From the NCBI RefSeq assembly GCF_000613445.1, contig NZ_BAIZ01000005.1, forward strand, positions 44,212 to 108,211: a DNA stretch of 64,000 nucleotides, read 5' to 3'. The translations under genes were made by a program, and so were the position numbers. Below the pieces are notes generated by a model. That model ran no database searches, was not told the DNA's origin, and was given only the letters and a program-made list of their open reading frames with translations. This stretch comes from Hoylesella shahii DSM 15611 = JCM 12083. Its GTDB lineage: Bacteria > Bacteroidota > Bacteroidia > Bacteroidales > Bacteroidaceae. Shown here piece by piece: positions 37,784 to 47,079 of the stretch. Position 1 is the first letter of the stretch. Every line of letters starts with the position of its first letter.

Positions 37784-38092
37784 ATGGCAAAAACGTTACT
37801 TACAATATTATTTACAACCGCCCTGTTTGTGGGCAGTCCGCTAGCATCTAGAGCCAATAGTGCAATCGAGTTTGTGGATAACGACTTCCAAAAGGTGGTA
37901 ATCACCGTGTCGGAGTCAACTATTCATGTGGCTGGAGGTGCAGGGCAGATGCTGGCTATCTACGATTTGGCAGGCGTAAGAGTGGCTTATCTCAAAATAG
38001 ATAGTGCTGAAAAGCATTTCGATTTGGGACTGCCTAAGGGCTGCTATATCATAAAAGTGGGCAAGGTGGTACGCAAAATAGCCATTAGATAG
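37784..38092 (+). CDS. Small secreted protein with sorting-domain-like C-terminus
   Basis: 102 residues from ATG 37784: a signal peptide (MAKTLLTILFTTALFVGSPLASRA) and then a single beta-sandwich-like domain (VVITVSESTIHVAGGAGQMLAIYDLAGVRVAYLKI) ending GCYIIKVGKVVRKIAIR. That ending closely resembles the C-terminal sorting signals of type IX secretion cargo, yet there is almost no passenger domain in front of it. It may be a free sorting-domain-like protein or a small surface adhesin. It has its own promoter. No named family recognised. Confidence 0.72.
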   Translation: MAKTLLTILFTTALFVGSPLASRANSAIEFVDNDFQKVVITVSESTIHVAGGAGQMLAIYDLAGVRVAYLKIDSAEKHFDLGLPKGCYIIKVGKVVRKIAIR

Positions 38093-38276
38093 CATAGATA
38101 TTTGTGGTAATCTAAACCCGATGGCGTTGTGATGAGAGCTAGATGAGTGCGCCTACAGTGTGCGGGATTAGCTCGTTGCAATTTAAAAACAGGCCAATCT
38201 TTGCGTAACCATCAGAAAAATGCAAATCAAACACAGTATAAAAAGAAATAATTGGGCCGCACAAAACAATAGCGGC

Positions 38277-39867
38277 ATGTTAATGAGATATATTCTGGAA
38301 CTAGGTAAGTCCTCTTCTTTATTTATAGGTAAGTTCCTTTCTTTGGTGCTCTTCGCAAGTGGCTTTCTCGTAGCTTGTAGCGAGAAAGGAGATGTGGAGC
38401 GCCCCATTCCGTCGTATGATGGCCTAAATGCAATGGGAAAAGATGCTTTTAGGTTTGAAGCTAACGAAATTCAACAGCATATCTATCGGTTGGCCAAGGC
38501 CGATAACGACACGCTTGTGGCCGATGCTCGCACTCGTAGGTATTATAAAGATGGCGGAAACCTGCTTTGGATAGACAGGTTTGGTGTAGATGAAAGAGCA
38601 GATAGTGTTCTTGCTTACCTTAATGAGGTGGAAGGAATGGGCTTTTCAAAAAGAGTATTTGGTGTAAAACAGATAGAGCGCGACCTACAACGGCTGCGCA
38701 CTTTAGATGTGGATACGGGCGTGAAAAATGTTAATCGCGTGGCAGCTAGACTGGAATACAACCTCACCAAGGCTTTTTTACGCTATACAGCAGGCCAGCA
38801 TTATGGCTTTACGAACCCCTCGCAGATATTCAATCGCTTAGATGTCCGAGAGAAAGACTCGGTTCGTACCACTTATCGAGTGTTGTTTGATGTTCCTATT
38901 AAACGTGCTTCGAAAGACTTTTACACCATGGCTTTGCGTAAAGTATATAACGATTCGGTGGCTCTTTTTCTGCGCGAAGTTCAACCGCAAAATGCACTTT
39001 ATGCCCAATTGATAAAGTATTTTAAGGGCAAAACTCTGTCGTCGGCCGACCGAGTGCGCATGTTATGCAATCTCGAACGTAGTAGATGGCGTCAAAATGA
39101 TTATCCGCAAAACCATCGTAAATATGTTATTGTAAATGTGCCATCGTTTCATCTCGATGCAGTGGATGGGGATAGCGTGTTGAATATGCGCATGGCTTGT
39201 GGCACATTAGAAACAAAAACTCCTTTGCTTAACAGTTGTTTCATTCGTATGGATGTCAATCCGCAATGGATTATACCGCGTAGCATCATCAAAAAAGAGG
39301 TGGTGGGGCATGCTGGTAATCCCGATTATTTTAGTAAACGCAGGTATTTTATCCTACATCGACTCGGGTAAACGTGTAGATCCAGCAATGGTTTCGGCTG
39401 GTATGCTGCTCAATTCAGAATATTTTGTTGTGCAAGAGGGTGGCGAAGGCAATTCGCTGGGTCGTATTGTATTCAGATTTAACAACAATTTCTCCATTTT
39501 CATCCACGATACATCCTCTAAATGGGCTTTCGATAGAGACAACCGCGGAGTCTCTCACGGCTGTATCCGTGTGCAAAAACCGTTTGAACTGGCTGTTTTC
39601 CTCTTGGGTAATAAGGATAAAACGCTCATCGATAAAATACATTATTCGATGCAGGCCGACCTGACGAAGCCCAAAGACGACGAAGCCCCCAAACCAAAAC
39701 TAGACCCTCAACGGCTGGTTAACAGCGTAAAAGTAAATCCACATATTCCACTGTTCATAGCCTACTATACGGTTTATCCCGATAATAAAGGCAAAATGTA
39801 CACTTACGACGATATATATGGCTACGATAAGGTACTTTATGGCTACCTACGCCACTTTGCACTTTAA
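38277..39867 (+). CDS. Lipoprotein L,D-transpeptidase, YcbB-like (frameshifted)
   Basis: Peptidoglycan cross-linking enzyme forming 3-3 bonds or attaching proteins. Start at ATG 38277; signal with lipobox LVAC (ASGFLVACSEKGD). The N-terminal scaffold (about 30-330: QQHIYRLAKADNDTLVADARTRRYYKDGG..., peptidoglycan-binding-like) precedes a YkuD catalytic domain. The frame slips at 39336-39338 (AAA for AA); removing one A joins PDYFSNAGILSYIDSGKRVDP. The catalytic motif is intact: FIHDTSSKWAFDRDNRGVSHGCIRV with His and Cys of SHGCIR. About 529 residues, the long bimodular form. Confidence 0.9.
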
Positions 39868-39942
39868 GTGTTTGCCCTACATTTTGCAACATCACATCTA
39901 CAATTCACACCAACGACAAAATTGTTTTGCACCAACGGCGTA

Positions 39943-40488
39943 ATGAATGATATAGACGAACAACTACTGTTGCAACGTTTGGCCACACCAGCCACACGCC
40001 ACGAGGCCTTCGAACTATTGGTGAAGACCTATGCACAACCGCTTTATTGGAAGATAAGGCGCATGGTGCTTGTGCATGAAGATGCCGACGACCTGGTGCA
40101 AAATGTGTTTCTAAAGGCGTGGAGCGCATTAGATAATTTCAAACAGCAGGCAAAACTCTCCACGTGGCTCTATCGAATAGCCATTAATGAGGCGCTAGAC
40201 TTCTTGCGCAAACAGAAAAATGCCACTGGCTTGCAAGGCACTTCCGACCATACACTGGCCAATCAATTGCTGGCCGATGATTATTTTGATGGTGATGCCA
40301 CGCAAGCTCGTTTGTTGGAAGCCATTGCCGAGTTGCCCGAAGTGCAACGAACCGTGTTTAACCTTCGTTATTTTGACGACATGAAATACGAGGAAATTAG
40401 CGTTATTCTCTCAACTAGCGTTGGTGCATTAAAGGCTAGTTATCATTTGGCTGTAAAGAAATTAAGGAAGATAATGGATGTGGAATGA
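39943..40488 (+). CDS. ECF RNA polymerase sigma factor (1)
   Basis: 181-residue sigma-70 family factor of the extracytoplasmic-function type. Start at ATG 39943 (MNDIDEQLLLQRLATPATRHEAF); the open frame upstream is not family-like. Region 2: LVHEDADDLVQNVFLKAWSALDNF, with KLSTWLYRIAINEALDFLRKQ. Region 4: LPEVQRTVFNLRYFDDMKYEEISVILSTSVGALKASYHLAVKKL, a helix-turn-helix for the -35 element. Normally such genes are followed by an anti-sigma gene; here only a repeat-rich non-coding stretch follows. Target regulon unknown. Confidence 0.92.
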   Translation: MNDIDEQLLLQRLATPATRHEAFELLVKTYAQPLYWKIRRMVLVHEDADDLVQNVFLKAWSALDNFKQQAKLSTWLYRIAINEALDFLRKQKNATGLQGTSDHTLANQLLADDYFDGDATQARLLEAIAELPEVQRTVFNLRYFDDMKYEEISVILSTSVGALKASYHLAVKKLRKIMDVE

Positions 40489-41111
40489 ACCATTGCCTTT
40501 TTATTGAAAGTATTGTGCAACGAAATTCAACCTTTACAGCCTTGTTTCGCCATTTTATTGTGTTGAAGTCGTTTTGACTTTTAAATTGAGAGGAGTTTAT
40601 TATCTTTGTGCTGTAATAACCAGATAAACACCACGCTCATGTGCGAAGTACTGCACAAAGATACGATAAAACCTGAAATTCTGCCCCATTTGTCTGTGTC
40701 TAAACATGGTTGTTTCTCAAAAAGGTGACCAGGTAAAAGGTATTCAATACATTTTCCACAAGTTGAAAACTGGCTGTCAATTCCATCTTACTTCTGCTTT
40801 TCCATGATGTTGTTTCCGCTGCCCATGAGCAGTATGCCCTGTCACCGCTTGCGTTGTAAGTTGTAAGCGTACGCGCTTTCCGTTCCGTTGCCCATGCACG
40901 TGTACACCGCGCAATTGTTTTTGTCTAGTTTTTAGCAATAAATTTAACACTATTAGTGCCTTTTTTATCCACCAACTTCCCATCTTGCCGCAAAAAATCG
41001 ATTCTTGCGAAGGTTTGTTTTGATGCAAAAAGGGGTTGGTTTGTGTATGCGACAAAATGAATTTATATTTAAAAGCACCACCGCCTGCACTGGATTTAGG
41101 GCTATTTGCCA

Positions 41112-41243
41112 CTGAATACAAGGTGAAATGGTTCAAAACGCAGTGTGTTTTGCTGCTAAATGCAGTGCGTTTTGATGCTAAACGCAACGTAAAATGGTGC
41201 TAAACGCAGTGCAAAATGCTGCTAAATGCAAGACGAAAAGCAT
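41112..41243. repeat. Family A 22-bp tandem repeat array, copy 2 (6 units, inverted relative to copy 1)
   Basis: Contiguous 22-base units at 41112, 41134, 41156, 41178, 41200 and 41222. Most read CTAAA(C/T)GCA at their start and AAAATG or TTTTG later. The reverse complement of the start, TGC(A/G)TTTA, is the end of the copy 1 units at 12.5 kb. Confidence 0.85.
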
Positions 41244-41562
41244 AAAAATACACTTAAATGGTATAAACAAAACCTTCTCGAACCATTAAAACATGGTTCG
41301 AAAGTGGCAAAATAGCCGCTAAAAAGTGGGTTTTTAGGGGCAAAAAGCAGGTTTTTGGAGTTAAAAATATACGAGTTGGCAACCAAACTAGAAAGGTAAA
41401 AAGGTGCAAAATGCAGGTTCTAGGCTTTAAAATTGATAAACACCAAGGCGTGAGAAGGTAGAAATAGTGGAAATTTACCTACTTTTTGGCCTATATTCTC
41501 GCTAGAACGAAACGAAAATTGGAGCAGTATTGTAAAATAAAATATAAGGATTTAAGTTTTTG

Positions 41563-41644
41563 GGTTGGTGAGTTTTTTGACTTGATGAATTGGTGAGTTG
41601 ATGAGTCTTGGAGTTTTTAAGTTGGTGAGTTTTTGAGTTGATGA
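41563..41644. repeat. TGAGTT-rich tract, left arm
   Basis: Irregular run of GGTGAGTT, TGATGAGT and TTGAGTT units, 73 bases ahead of a regular AACTCA array. The two tracts are complementary, so a single strand could fold into a long imperfect stem. Confidence 0.65.
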
Positions 41645-41716
41645 TTTTCAATTTGTACGTTGTTACATTTGGGAATTGTTGGTTTGTTCATTGTCTACAA
41701 ACTCAAACAAATTATG

Positions 41717-41788
41717 AACTCACAAACTCACAAACTCATAAACTCACAAACTCACAAACTCATAAACTCATAAACTCACAAACTCATA
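41717..41788. repeat. 8-bp tandem repeat AACTCA(C/T)A, 9 units
   Basis: Nine exact-length units with only the C/T position varying. It lies 77 bases beyond the ssb stop on the minus strand. Confidence 0.88.
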
Positions 41789-41864
41789 AGCCCCAAAAGT
41801 ACGAACGCCTCATGTCGCTGTAAGCGATGTGAGGGCGTGTTTATATTTCTATGTTATGTGCTGC

Positions 41865-42278
41865 TTAGAAGGGAAGGTCGTCTGAAGTGTCTTCCTTAGG
41901 AGCTTCGTTAGCAGGGGGGAAGTTAGAAGGAGCAGCAGTTGCAGGCTGTTGAGGCGGGAAACCAGCAGGTGCAGCTTGTGGTGCTGCAGCGGCAGCCCCG
42001 AATTGTGCAGGGTCTACTTGGCGCACATCGTATGCGCGAATGCTGTTAAACCAACGTCCTTGATACTCGTGTGCATCGATGTCGAACGAAACCATTACCT
42101 CTTGTCCCACTTGAATATTGAAGCGTGCAATTCTATCGGCACCAAATACCGAGAAAACCATCTTGTGTGGATAAGCCTCGTGAGTTTCAATAACGTATTC
42201 TTGCACCTTCCATTCACCCTTGGCAGATACACCAGTCTTCTCGGGAAGTGCAGCAATGACTTTACCTTGTATGTCCAT
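41865..42278 (-). CDS. ssb: Single-stranded DNA-binding protein
   Basis: Coats single-stranded DNA during replication and repair. 137 residues: an OB-fold (about 1-95, with KMVFSVFGADRIARFNIQVGQEVMVSFDIDAHEYQGRWFNSIRAYDV), then an Ala/Pro/Gln-rich linker (AAAAAPQAAPAGFPPQQPATAAPS) and the acidic tip DTSDDLPF that recruits partner proteins. The N-terminal sequence MDIQGKVIAALPE is of the Bacteroidetes DUF3127-like variant rather than the E. coli form, so it may be the second SSB-like protein of the group. No neighbours on its strand. Confidence 0.85.
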   Translation of the reverse strand: MDIQGKVIAALPEKTGVSAKGEWKVQEYVIETHEAYPHKMVFSVFGADRIARFNIQVGQEVMVSFDIDAHEYQGRWFNSIRAYDVRQVDPAQFGAAAAAPQAAPAGFPPQQPATAAPSNFPPANEAPKEDTSDDLPF

Positions 42279-42456
42279 TGTGTTGTGTCCTTATATATTT
42301 AATGTGATAATGAATATTTGTTGTTTTGTCGAATAATGTGGGCTTAGTCCCTATTCTCTGGTCGAGGGTGTGCAGTTAAATAGCTGTGCGCATCGCCCTT
42401 TTGTAGTGCGAAGATAGTAATTTAGTTCTGAAATCTAAACTTTTCAATCTTTTTTT

Positions 42457-42486
42457 TTGCTAATAGACGCGATTTTAGTATTTTTG
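42457..42486 (+). promoter_or_regulatory. Promoter of dnaN
   Basis: TTG at 42457 and TATTTTTG at 42479-42486, 19 bases apart, lie 92 bases upstream of the dnaN ATG. The 300-base gap from ssb holds nothing else recognised. Confidence 0.65.
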
Positions 42487-42578
42487 TGCTTATAAAACCC
42501 ACGTTGCACAAGCCAACAATACGTTGTCTTGTGCAATCAAACGTAACCATGCAATAAATTAAATAAAGATAAATACTG

Positions 42579-43706
42579 ATGAAATTTTCAATCTCAAGTA
42601 CAGCATTAAGCAGCAAATTGCAAAACTTGGCCAAGGTGTTGAGTGCTAAACCATCTATTCCCATTCTCAATAATATTCTCTTCGAGATAGTAGATGGCGT
42701 ACTAACCTTAACAGCTAGCGACAGCGAAACTACGATGAAGGCCACTATGCAGCTTGACGAAAGCGACAGCAACGGGCGCTTTACCATGCCTAGTAGAACC
42801 ATTCTTGATGCAACGCGCGAACTGCCCGATCAGCCTTTGCACTTCGATATCAACCTGGAAACGTTGGCCGTGCAGATTACTTACCAGAATGGCGTGTATA
42901 ATTTCACTGCACAAACGGCAGAAGAATATCCTCGTAACAAGGAACTAGCAGCCGATGCGGCTAGCATACAGATGGAATCGGTGGTGCTACTCAATGGTAT
43001 TGTGCGTTCGCTTTTTGCTACTGCACAAGACGAATTACGACCCATCATGAATGGAATCTACTTTGATTTGAAGGATGATGGATTGGCTATCGTTGCCACC
43101 GATGGGCATAAGCTTGTGAGAACCAAGAATATGGCCTTACGCTCTGATGTAAAACGCTCGTTTGTGCTAGGTAAGAAACCGGCTTCGCTGTTAAGAAACA
43201 TCTTGCTAAAAGATAGCTCGCCGGTAGAAGTGAAGTTCGATGATCGTAATGCCGAGGTGCATTTCCCAAATGGAATGCTATCTTGTCGTCTGCTAGAGGG
43301 TAACTATCCCAATTATGCTTCGGTTATACCGCAAGACAATCCTAACCAAATAACCGTCGACCGCAAAGGTCTCGTGAGTGTGTTGCGTCGTGTCTTGCCT
43401 TTCGCAAGTGAGAGCAGTCAGCTTATTCGCCTACATGTAGAAATGGGAATGGTGGAGTTATCGTCAGAAGATATCGACTTCGCTACAAGCGCAAAAGAGA
43501 GCATGGTGTGCGATTACGTAGGCATACCCATGAACATCGGCTTTAAAGGTAGCGTGATTAGTGAAGTGTTGAACAACTTAGACTGCGACGATGTCGTGGT
43601 TCAATTGGCCGATCCTAGTAAGGCTGCATTGGTTGTGCCAGCTGTTCAGCCCGAAAACGAAGAGGTGTTGATGCTCATGATGCCCATGATGCTTAACGAC
43701 AATTGA
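42579..43706 (+). CDS. dnaN: DNA polymerase III beta subunit (sliding clamp)
   Basis: Ring-shaped clamp that tethers polymerase to DNA. The 375 residues begin MKFSISSTALSSKLQNLAKVLSAKPSIPILNNILFE and show all three clamp domains (about 1-120, 125-250, 255-375), including FATAQDELRPIMNGIYFDL, the typical domain 2 start, and an ending MLMMPMMLND that matches the conserved P-M-R/M-type C-terminal motif. It is not next to dnaA here, which is normal for Bacteroidetes. A promoter precedes it and a hairpin follows, so it is probably transcribed alone. Confidence 0.96.
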   Translation: MKFSISSTALSSKLQNLAKVLSAKPSIPILNNILFEIVDGVLTLTASDSETTMKATMQLDESDSNGRFTMPSRTILDATRELPDQPLHFDINLETLAVQITYQNGVYNFTAQTAEEYPRNKELAADAASIQMESVVLLNGIVRSLFATAQDELRPIMNGIYFDLKDDGLAIVATDGHKLVRTKNMALRSDVKRSFVLGKKPASLLRNILLKDSSPVEVKFDDRNAEVHFPNGMLSCRLLEGNYPNYASVIPQDNPNQITVDRKGLVSVLRRVLPFASESSQLIRLHVEMGMVELSSEDIDFATSAKESMVCDYVGIPMNIGFKGSVISEVLNNLDCDDVVVQLADPSKAALVVPAVQPENEEVLMLMMPMMLNDN

Positions 43707-43728
43707 TGGCTTTTGCCCATCGTAAAAA

Positions 43729-43773
43729 TGGTGTTTAGGGCAGTTGGCATGCGCTTAACGGTCCTAAACACCA
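43729..43773 (+). terminator. Hairpin after dnaN
   Basis: TGGTGTTTAGG pairs exactly with CCTAAACACCA across a 23-base loop. No T run follows; partial terminator or mRNA 3' end. Confidence 0.5.
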
Positions 43774-43804
43774 CTTTAGACAAACTTACCCAGCAACAGT
43801 GTAA

Positions 43805-44659
43805 ATGAAACTGAACTTAACCCGTCCGCTGATTGTCTTCGACTTGGAGACAACTGGCCTCGACTTGGTCAACGACCGCATCATACAGATATCGTATATC
43901 AAGATTTATCCGGATGGAAAAGAAGAGCGCGAAAACCTCTTTGTTTATCCAGAAAAGCCCATTCCTGATGAAGTGAGCGAGCTAACGGGAATTACAACCG
44001 ACTTGGTGGAAGACGCACCAACGTTTGGAGAGTTGGCGCCACGACTTAACGAAGTGTTTAAAGGCTGTGATTTTGCCGGTTTTAACTCCAATCATTTCGA
44101 CATTCCGATGTTGGCTGAGGAGTTTTTACGTGCCGAGATAGATTTCGACTTCTCATCGGTGAGACTCATCGACGCACAAACCATCTTTCATAAGATGGAA
44201 AAACGCAACCTTGCTGCAGCCTATAAGTTCTACTGCGGAAGAAAGATGGAAGACGATTTTGCAGCACATAGGGCCGACCAAGACGCGGAAGCCACTTACA
44301 GAGTGCTGTTGGGAGAACTTGAAACCTACTCGGAAGCCAACCAAGAAGAACCCGAACGCGTGCTGCCAAACGATATGGACTACCTAGCAGAGTTCTCAAA
44401 GAACAACGACAATGTTGACTTTGCTGGCAGAATAGTGTGGCGACCAGTGCTAGATAGCAAGGGAAACGAAATGTTGGACGCCAAAGGAAAGGTGATTAAA
44501 AAAGAATACTTCAACTTTGGAAAGTATAAAGGCTGTGCCGTTGACGATGTTCTGCAACGCGATCCTGGTTATTATAGTTGGATGATACAGGCCGATTTTA
44601 CTAATAACACTAAGCAAGTGCTTACCCGTATTAGGTTGAAAGGATTTGGCGGACGCTGA
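43805..44659 (+). CDS. DEDDh 3'-5' exonuclease with ExoX-like C-terminal domain
   Basis: 284 residues. The N-terminal exonuclease domain has VFDLETTGLD (Exo I), FAGFNSNHFDIPML (Exo II) and FAAHRADQDAEATYRVL (Exo III, H-x4-D). After a linker, residues about 235-284 form a second domain (YFNFGKYKGCAVDDVLQRDPGYYSWMIQADF) of the kind found at the C-terminus of exodeoxyribonuclease X and in DUF3820 proteins. It may supply proofreading to PolC/DnaE or act in repair; the position after dnaN suggests a replication link. Confidence 0.9.
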   Translation: MKLNLTRPLIVFDLETTGLDLVNDRIIQISYIKIYPDGKEERENLFVYPEKPIPDEVSELTGITTDLVEDAPTFGELAPRLNEVFKGCDFAGFNSNHFDIPMLAEEFLRAEIDFDFSSVRLIDAQTIFHKMEKRNLAAAYKFYCGRKMEDDFAAHRADQDAEATYRVLLGELETYSEANQEEPERVLPNDMDYLAEFSKNNDNVDFAGRIVWRPVLDSKGNEMLDAKGKVIKKEYFNFGKYKGCAVDDVLQRDPGYYSWMIQADFTNNTKQVLTRIRLKGFGGR

Positions 44660-44689
44660 TGTCGGCTTTTTTCATAGCTTGAACAAAAC

Positions 44690-45919
44690 ATGTTGAAAGG
44701 AAAGAAAATCGTATTGGGCATCACTGGCAGTATTGCTGCCTATAAAGCCTGTCTTATTGTGCGCCTGCTGATGAAGCAGGGGGCCGAGGTTCAGGTGGTG
44801 ATAACCGATGCTGGCAAACAGTTTATTACGCCTGTAACGCTCTCTGCATTGACTGGTAAGCCAGTGGTAAGCGAGTTTTTTACGGCCAACGATGGCACAT
44901 GGCATTCCCATGTCGACCTTGGATTATGGGCCGATGCCATGCTTATTGCGCCCTGCACTGCTAGTTCGCTGGGTAAGATGGTTCACGGCATTGCTGATAA
45001 CATGCTTATCACCACTTATCTCTCGATGAAAGCACCTGTGTTTGTGGCGCCTGCCATGGATTTGGATATGTATGCTCACCCTTCAACGCAAGGCAATATC
45101 GAGCGTCTTAAGCAAGTGGGTAATATCATTATCGAACCGCAAGCTGGCTTTTTGGCCAGTGGGTTGGAAGGAAAAGGACGTATGGAAGAGCCCGAAAACA
45201 TCGTGGCCACGCTTGAAAAGTATTTTGAAGACGAGGATAACGGCCGTACCTGTACAGCCCAAGGGCAGCTGGCTGGCAAGAAAGTGCTGATTACGGCCGG
45301 TCCAACTTACGAGAAGATAGACCCCGTTCGCTTTATCGGCAACTACTCTTCGGGAAAGATGGGCTTTGCCTTAGCCGAAGAATGTAGCCGAAGAGGTGCC
45401 GACGTGGTGCTCGTCGCGGGGCCTGTAAACTTGCAATGTTCTGCTGCCATTAGGCGCATCGACGTTGAAAGTGCCGACGAAATGCATGCTGCGTGCATTA
45501 AAGCGTTTGCACAGTCCGATGCTGCTATATTGTGTGCAGCTGTTGCCGACTTCAAACCTTCTGATGTTGTAGCGCAGAAAATAAAGCGCGAGGGTAACAA
45601 ACTTACACTCGAACTTACTTCCACGCCAGACATCGCTGCTGCTTTGGGGCGTGAAAAACAGTCTAATCAGGTGCTTGTTGGCTTTGCTTTGGAAACCGAT
45701 AACGAGGAAACCAATGCTCTAAAGAAACTGAAAAGCAAGAACCTCGATTTTATTGTGCTGAACTCTTTGCGCAACGAGGGTACTTGTTTTGGCACGGATA
45801 ACAATAAGGTTAATATTATTTCTGATTCCGAGAATAGGCAATTCGACTTTAAATCAAAGCCCGAAGTGGCCAAAGATATTGTTGATTATTTGTGCGAAAG
45901 AATGAAATGTGGAGAGTAA
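44690..45919 (+). CDS. coaBC: Bifunctional phosphopantothenoylcysteine decarboxylase/phosphopantothenate-cysteine ligase
   Basis: Two steps of coenzyme A synthesis in one polypeptide. CoaC half (about 1-185): flavoprotein start LGITGSIAAYKACLIVR, HSHVDLGLWADAMLIAPCTASSLGKMVHGIADNML with catalytic His, and APAMDLDMYAHP. CoaB half (about 190-409): KVLITAGPTYEKIDPVRFIGNYSSGKMGFALAEE, AAVADFKPSD and a closing KSKNLDFIVLNSL. 409 residues, normal. It heads a same-strand run with DUF4835 and recN that I recall as common in Bacteroidetes. Confidence 0.96.
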   Translation: MLKGKKIVLGITGSIAAYKACLIVRLLMKQGAEVQVVITDAGKQFITPVTLSALTGKPVVSEFFTANDGTWHSHVDLGLWADAMLIAPCTASSLGKMVHGIADNMLITTYLSMKAPVFVAPAMDLDMYAHPSTQGNIERLKQVGNIIIEPQAGFLASGLEGKGRMEEPENIVATLEKYFEDEDNGRTCTAQGQLAGKKVLITAGPTYEKIDPVRFIGNYSSGKMGFALAEECSRRGADVVLVAGPVNLQCSAAIRRIDVESADEMHAACIKAFAQSDAAILCAAVADFKPSDVVAQKIKREGNKLTLELTSTPDIAAALGREKQSNQVLVGFALETDNEETNALKKLKSKNLDFIVLNSLRNEGTCFGTDNNKVNIISDSENRQFDFKSKPEVAKDIVDYLCERMKCGE

Positions 45920-45933
45920 TGTCTCACCCACAG

Positions 45934-45970
45934 CCTCTCTCCAAGGGTAGAGGGGAGTGGTATGCCTTGT
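45934..45970. repeat. CCTCTCC inverted-repeat element, copy 2
   Basis: Related to 28434-28468: CTCTCCAAGGG, then AGAGGGGAGTG and TATGCCTTGT. The hairpin is less perfect than in copy 1. It begins 15 bases after the coaBC stop, the 3' end of a gene as in copy 1. Confidence 0.65.
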
Positions 45971-46013
45971 GTATTTGCCATTCTGTCACCAAGTGTTTGG
46001 CTTAGTTTCTAAA

Positions 46014-46145
46014 GGTGAATGGGTGAAAGGGTGAAAAGATCAAAGGGTAAAAAGGTGAAATAAATGGCTAACGCTTCCTTTACATCTGAATTAGCTCCTT
46101 AGTTTCTTAACTCCTTTATTTCTTAACTCCTCACCCCTTAACTCC
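46014..46145. repeat. GGTGAA and TTAACTCC short-repeat tracts
   Basis: A GGTGAAAGGGTGAAAAG-type run (to about 46062) is followed by several copies of TCTTAACTCC or CTTAACTCC (about 46100-46145). Low-complexity, no ORF. The first part resembles 27469-27504. Confidence 0.5.
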
Positions 46146-46173
46146 TTCTAACTATGATAAGTTGTATTTGTAA

Positions 46174-47078
46174 ATGAAGATAAAGATTGCATTTTTGTTA
46201 AGCTTACTGATGGTTTGCCGTGGCGCGTTCGCACAAGAGTTGCGAGCGAAAGTCACTGTGAATGCCAGTCAGGTGCAAACTACCGAAACTGCAGTGTTCG
46301 ACAATTTGCAGCAAGCTATCGAACAATTTGTGAACACCAGACAATGGACTCATCTGCAATTCAGAGAAAACGAACGCATTGTTTGCAACTTTAATATCAC
46401 CGTACAACAATACGACCGCGAGTCTAATCACTTCTCATGTAAGGCTCTCATTCAAGCCAATCGACCGTGTATAATGCCAGTTACTCGTCGGTTTTATACA
46501 ACAACACCGATAACGATTTTAATTTCGACTACTCACAGTTCGACCAGTTGGAGCTGAACGAAGACAATCTCTCCAACCAACTCACGGCGTTGCTGGCCTA
46601 TTACGCATATCTCATCATTGGTTTAAACCTCGACAGCTTTTCTCCAATGGGTGGCGAAGATGTACTTCAGCACTGTATGACGCTCGTAAACAATGCTCAA
46701 AATCTACCATTTACTGGTTGGAAATCGTTTGAGAACGACCGAAATCGATTTGCTATTATCAACGATTATCTGGATGGAGGCATGCAACCGTTTCGACAAT
46801 TGCAATACGACTATTATCGAAAAGGATTAGACGAAATGGTGAACAATGCCGAAAGAGGACGGGTAAACATCACCACAGCACTCGAAGAAGGACTCAAACG
46901 CAGCAAGGAAAACAAACCCTTGAGTATGTTGCCACAAATTTGGACCGACTATAAGCGCGACGAATTGGTGCAGATTTACCAAGGGAAAGGCACACAAAAA
47001 GAGAAACAAACCGTCTACGACCTGCTGTTTAAAATCAATGCAAGCCAAAATAACGCTTGGGAAAAAATAAAACAATGA
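46174..47078 (+). CDS. DUF4835 family secreted protein (frameshifted)
   Basis: Secreted Bacteroidetes protein of the DUF4835 family, which some resources list as type IX secretion protein PorD; I rely on memory for that name. MKIKIAFLLSLLMVCRGAFAQ is the signal peptide. The frame slips near 46465 (CC for CCC); restoring it joins NRPVYNASYSSVLYNNTDNDFNF. The rest contains LTALLAYYAYLIIGLNLDSFSPMGGEDV, the most conserved family block, and GWKSFENDRNRF. About 300 residues. It sits between coaBC and recN, one base from recN. Confidence 0.87.
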
Positions 47079-47079
47079 C

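Larger units (their letters stand above)
40489..41864. other. Large convergent, repeat-rich intergenic region
   Basis: 1376 bases between the first ECF sigma gene and ssb, whose 3' ends face each other. A plus-strand TATCTTTG lies at 40601-40608 with no gene behind it. Then come the family A array (41112-41243), about three imperfect units rich in AAAAAG-GGTTTTT near 41315-41372, and two TGAGTT/AACTCA tracts (41563-41644 and 41717-41788). Open frames in it (40777-41187 minus, 41638-41823 plus) are low-complexity repeat translations. Confidence 0.72.

Noticed and set aside
40777..41187. 136-codon minus-strand frame in the sigma-ssb gap
   Set aside because: It crosses the repeat DNA, has low-complexity sequence and no recognisable domain.
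41638..41823. 61-codon frame of Thr-Asn-Ser-Gln-His-Lys repeats
   Set aside because: Pure translation of the 8-bp AACTCA array.
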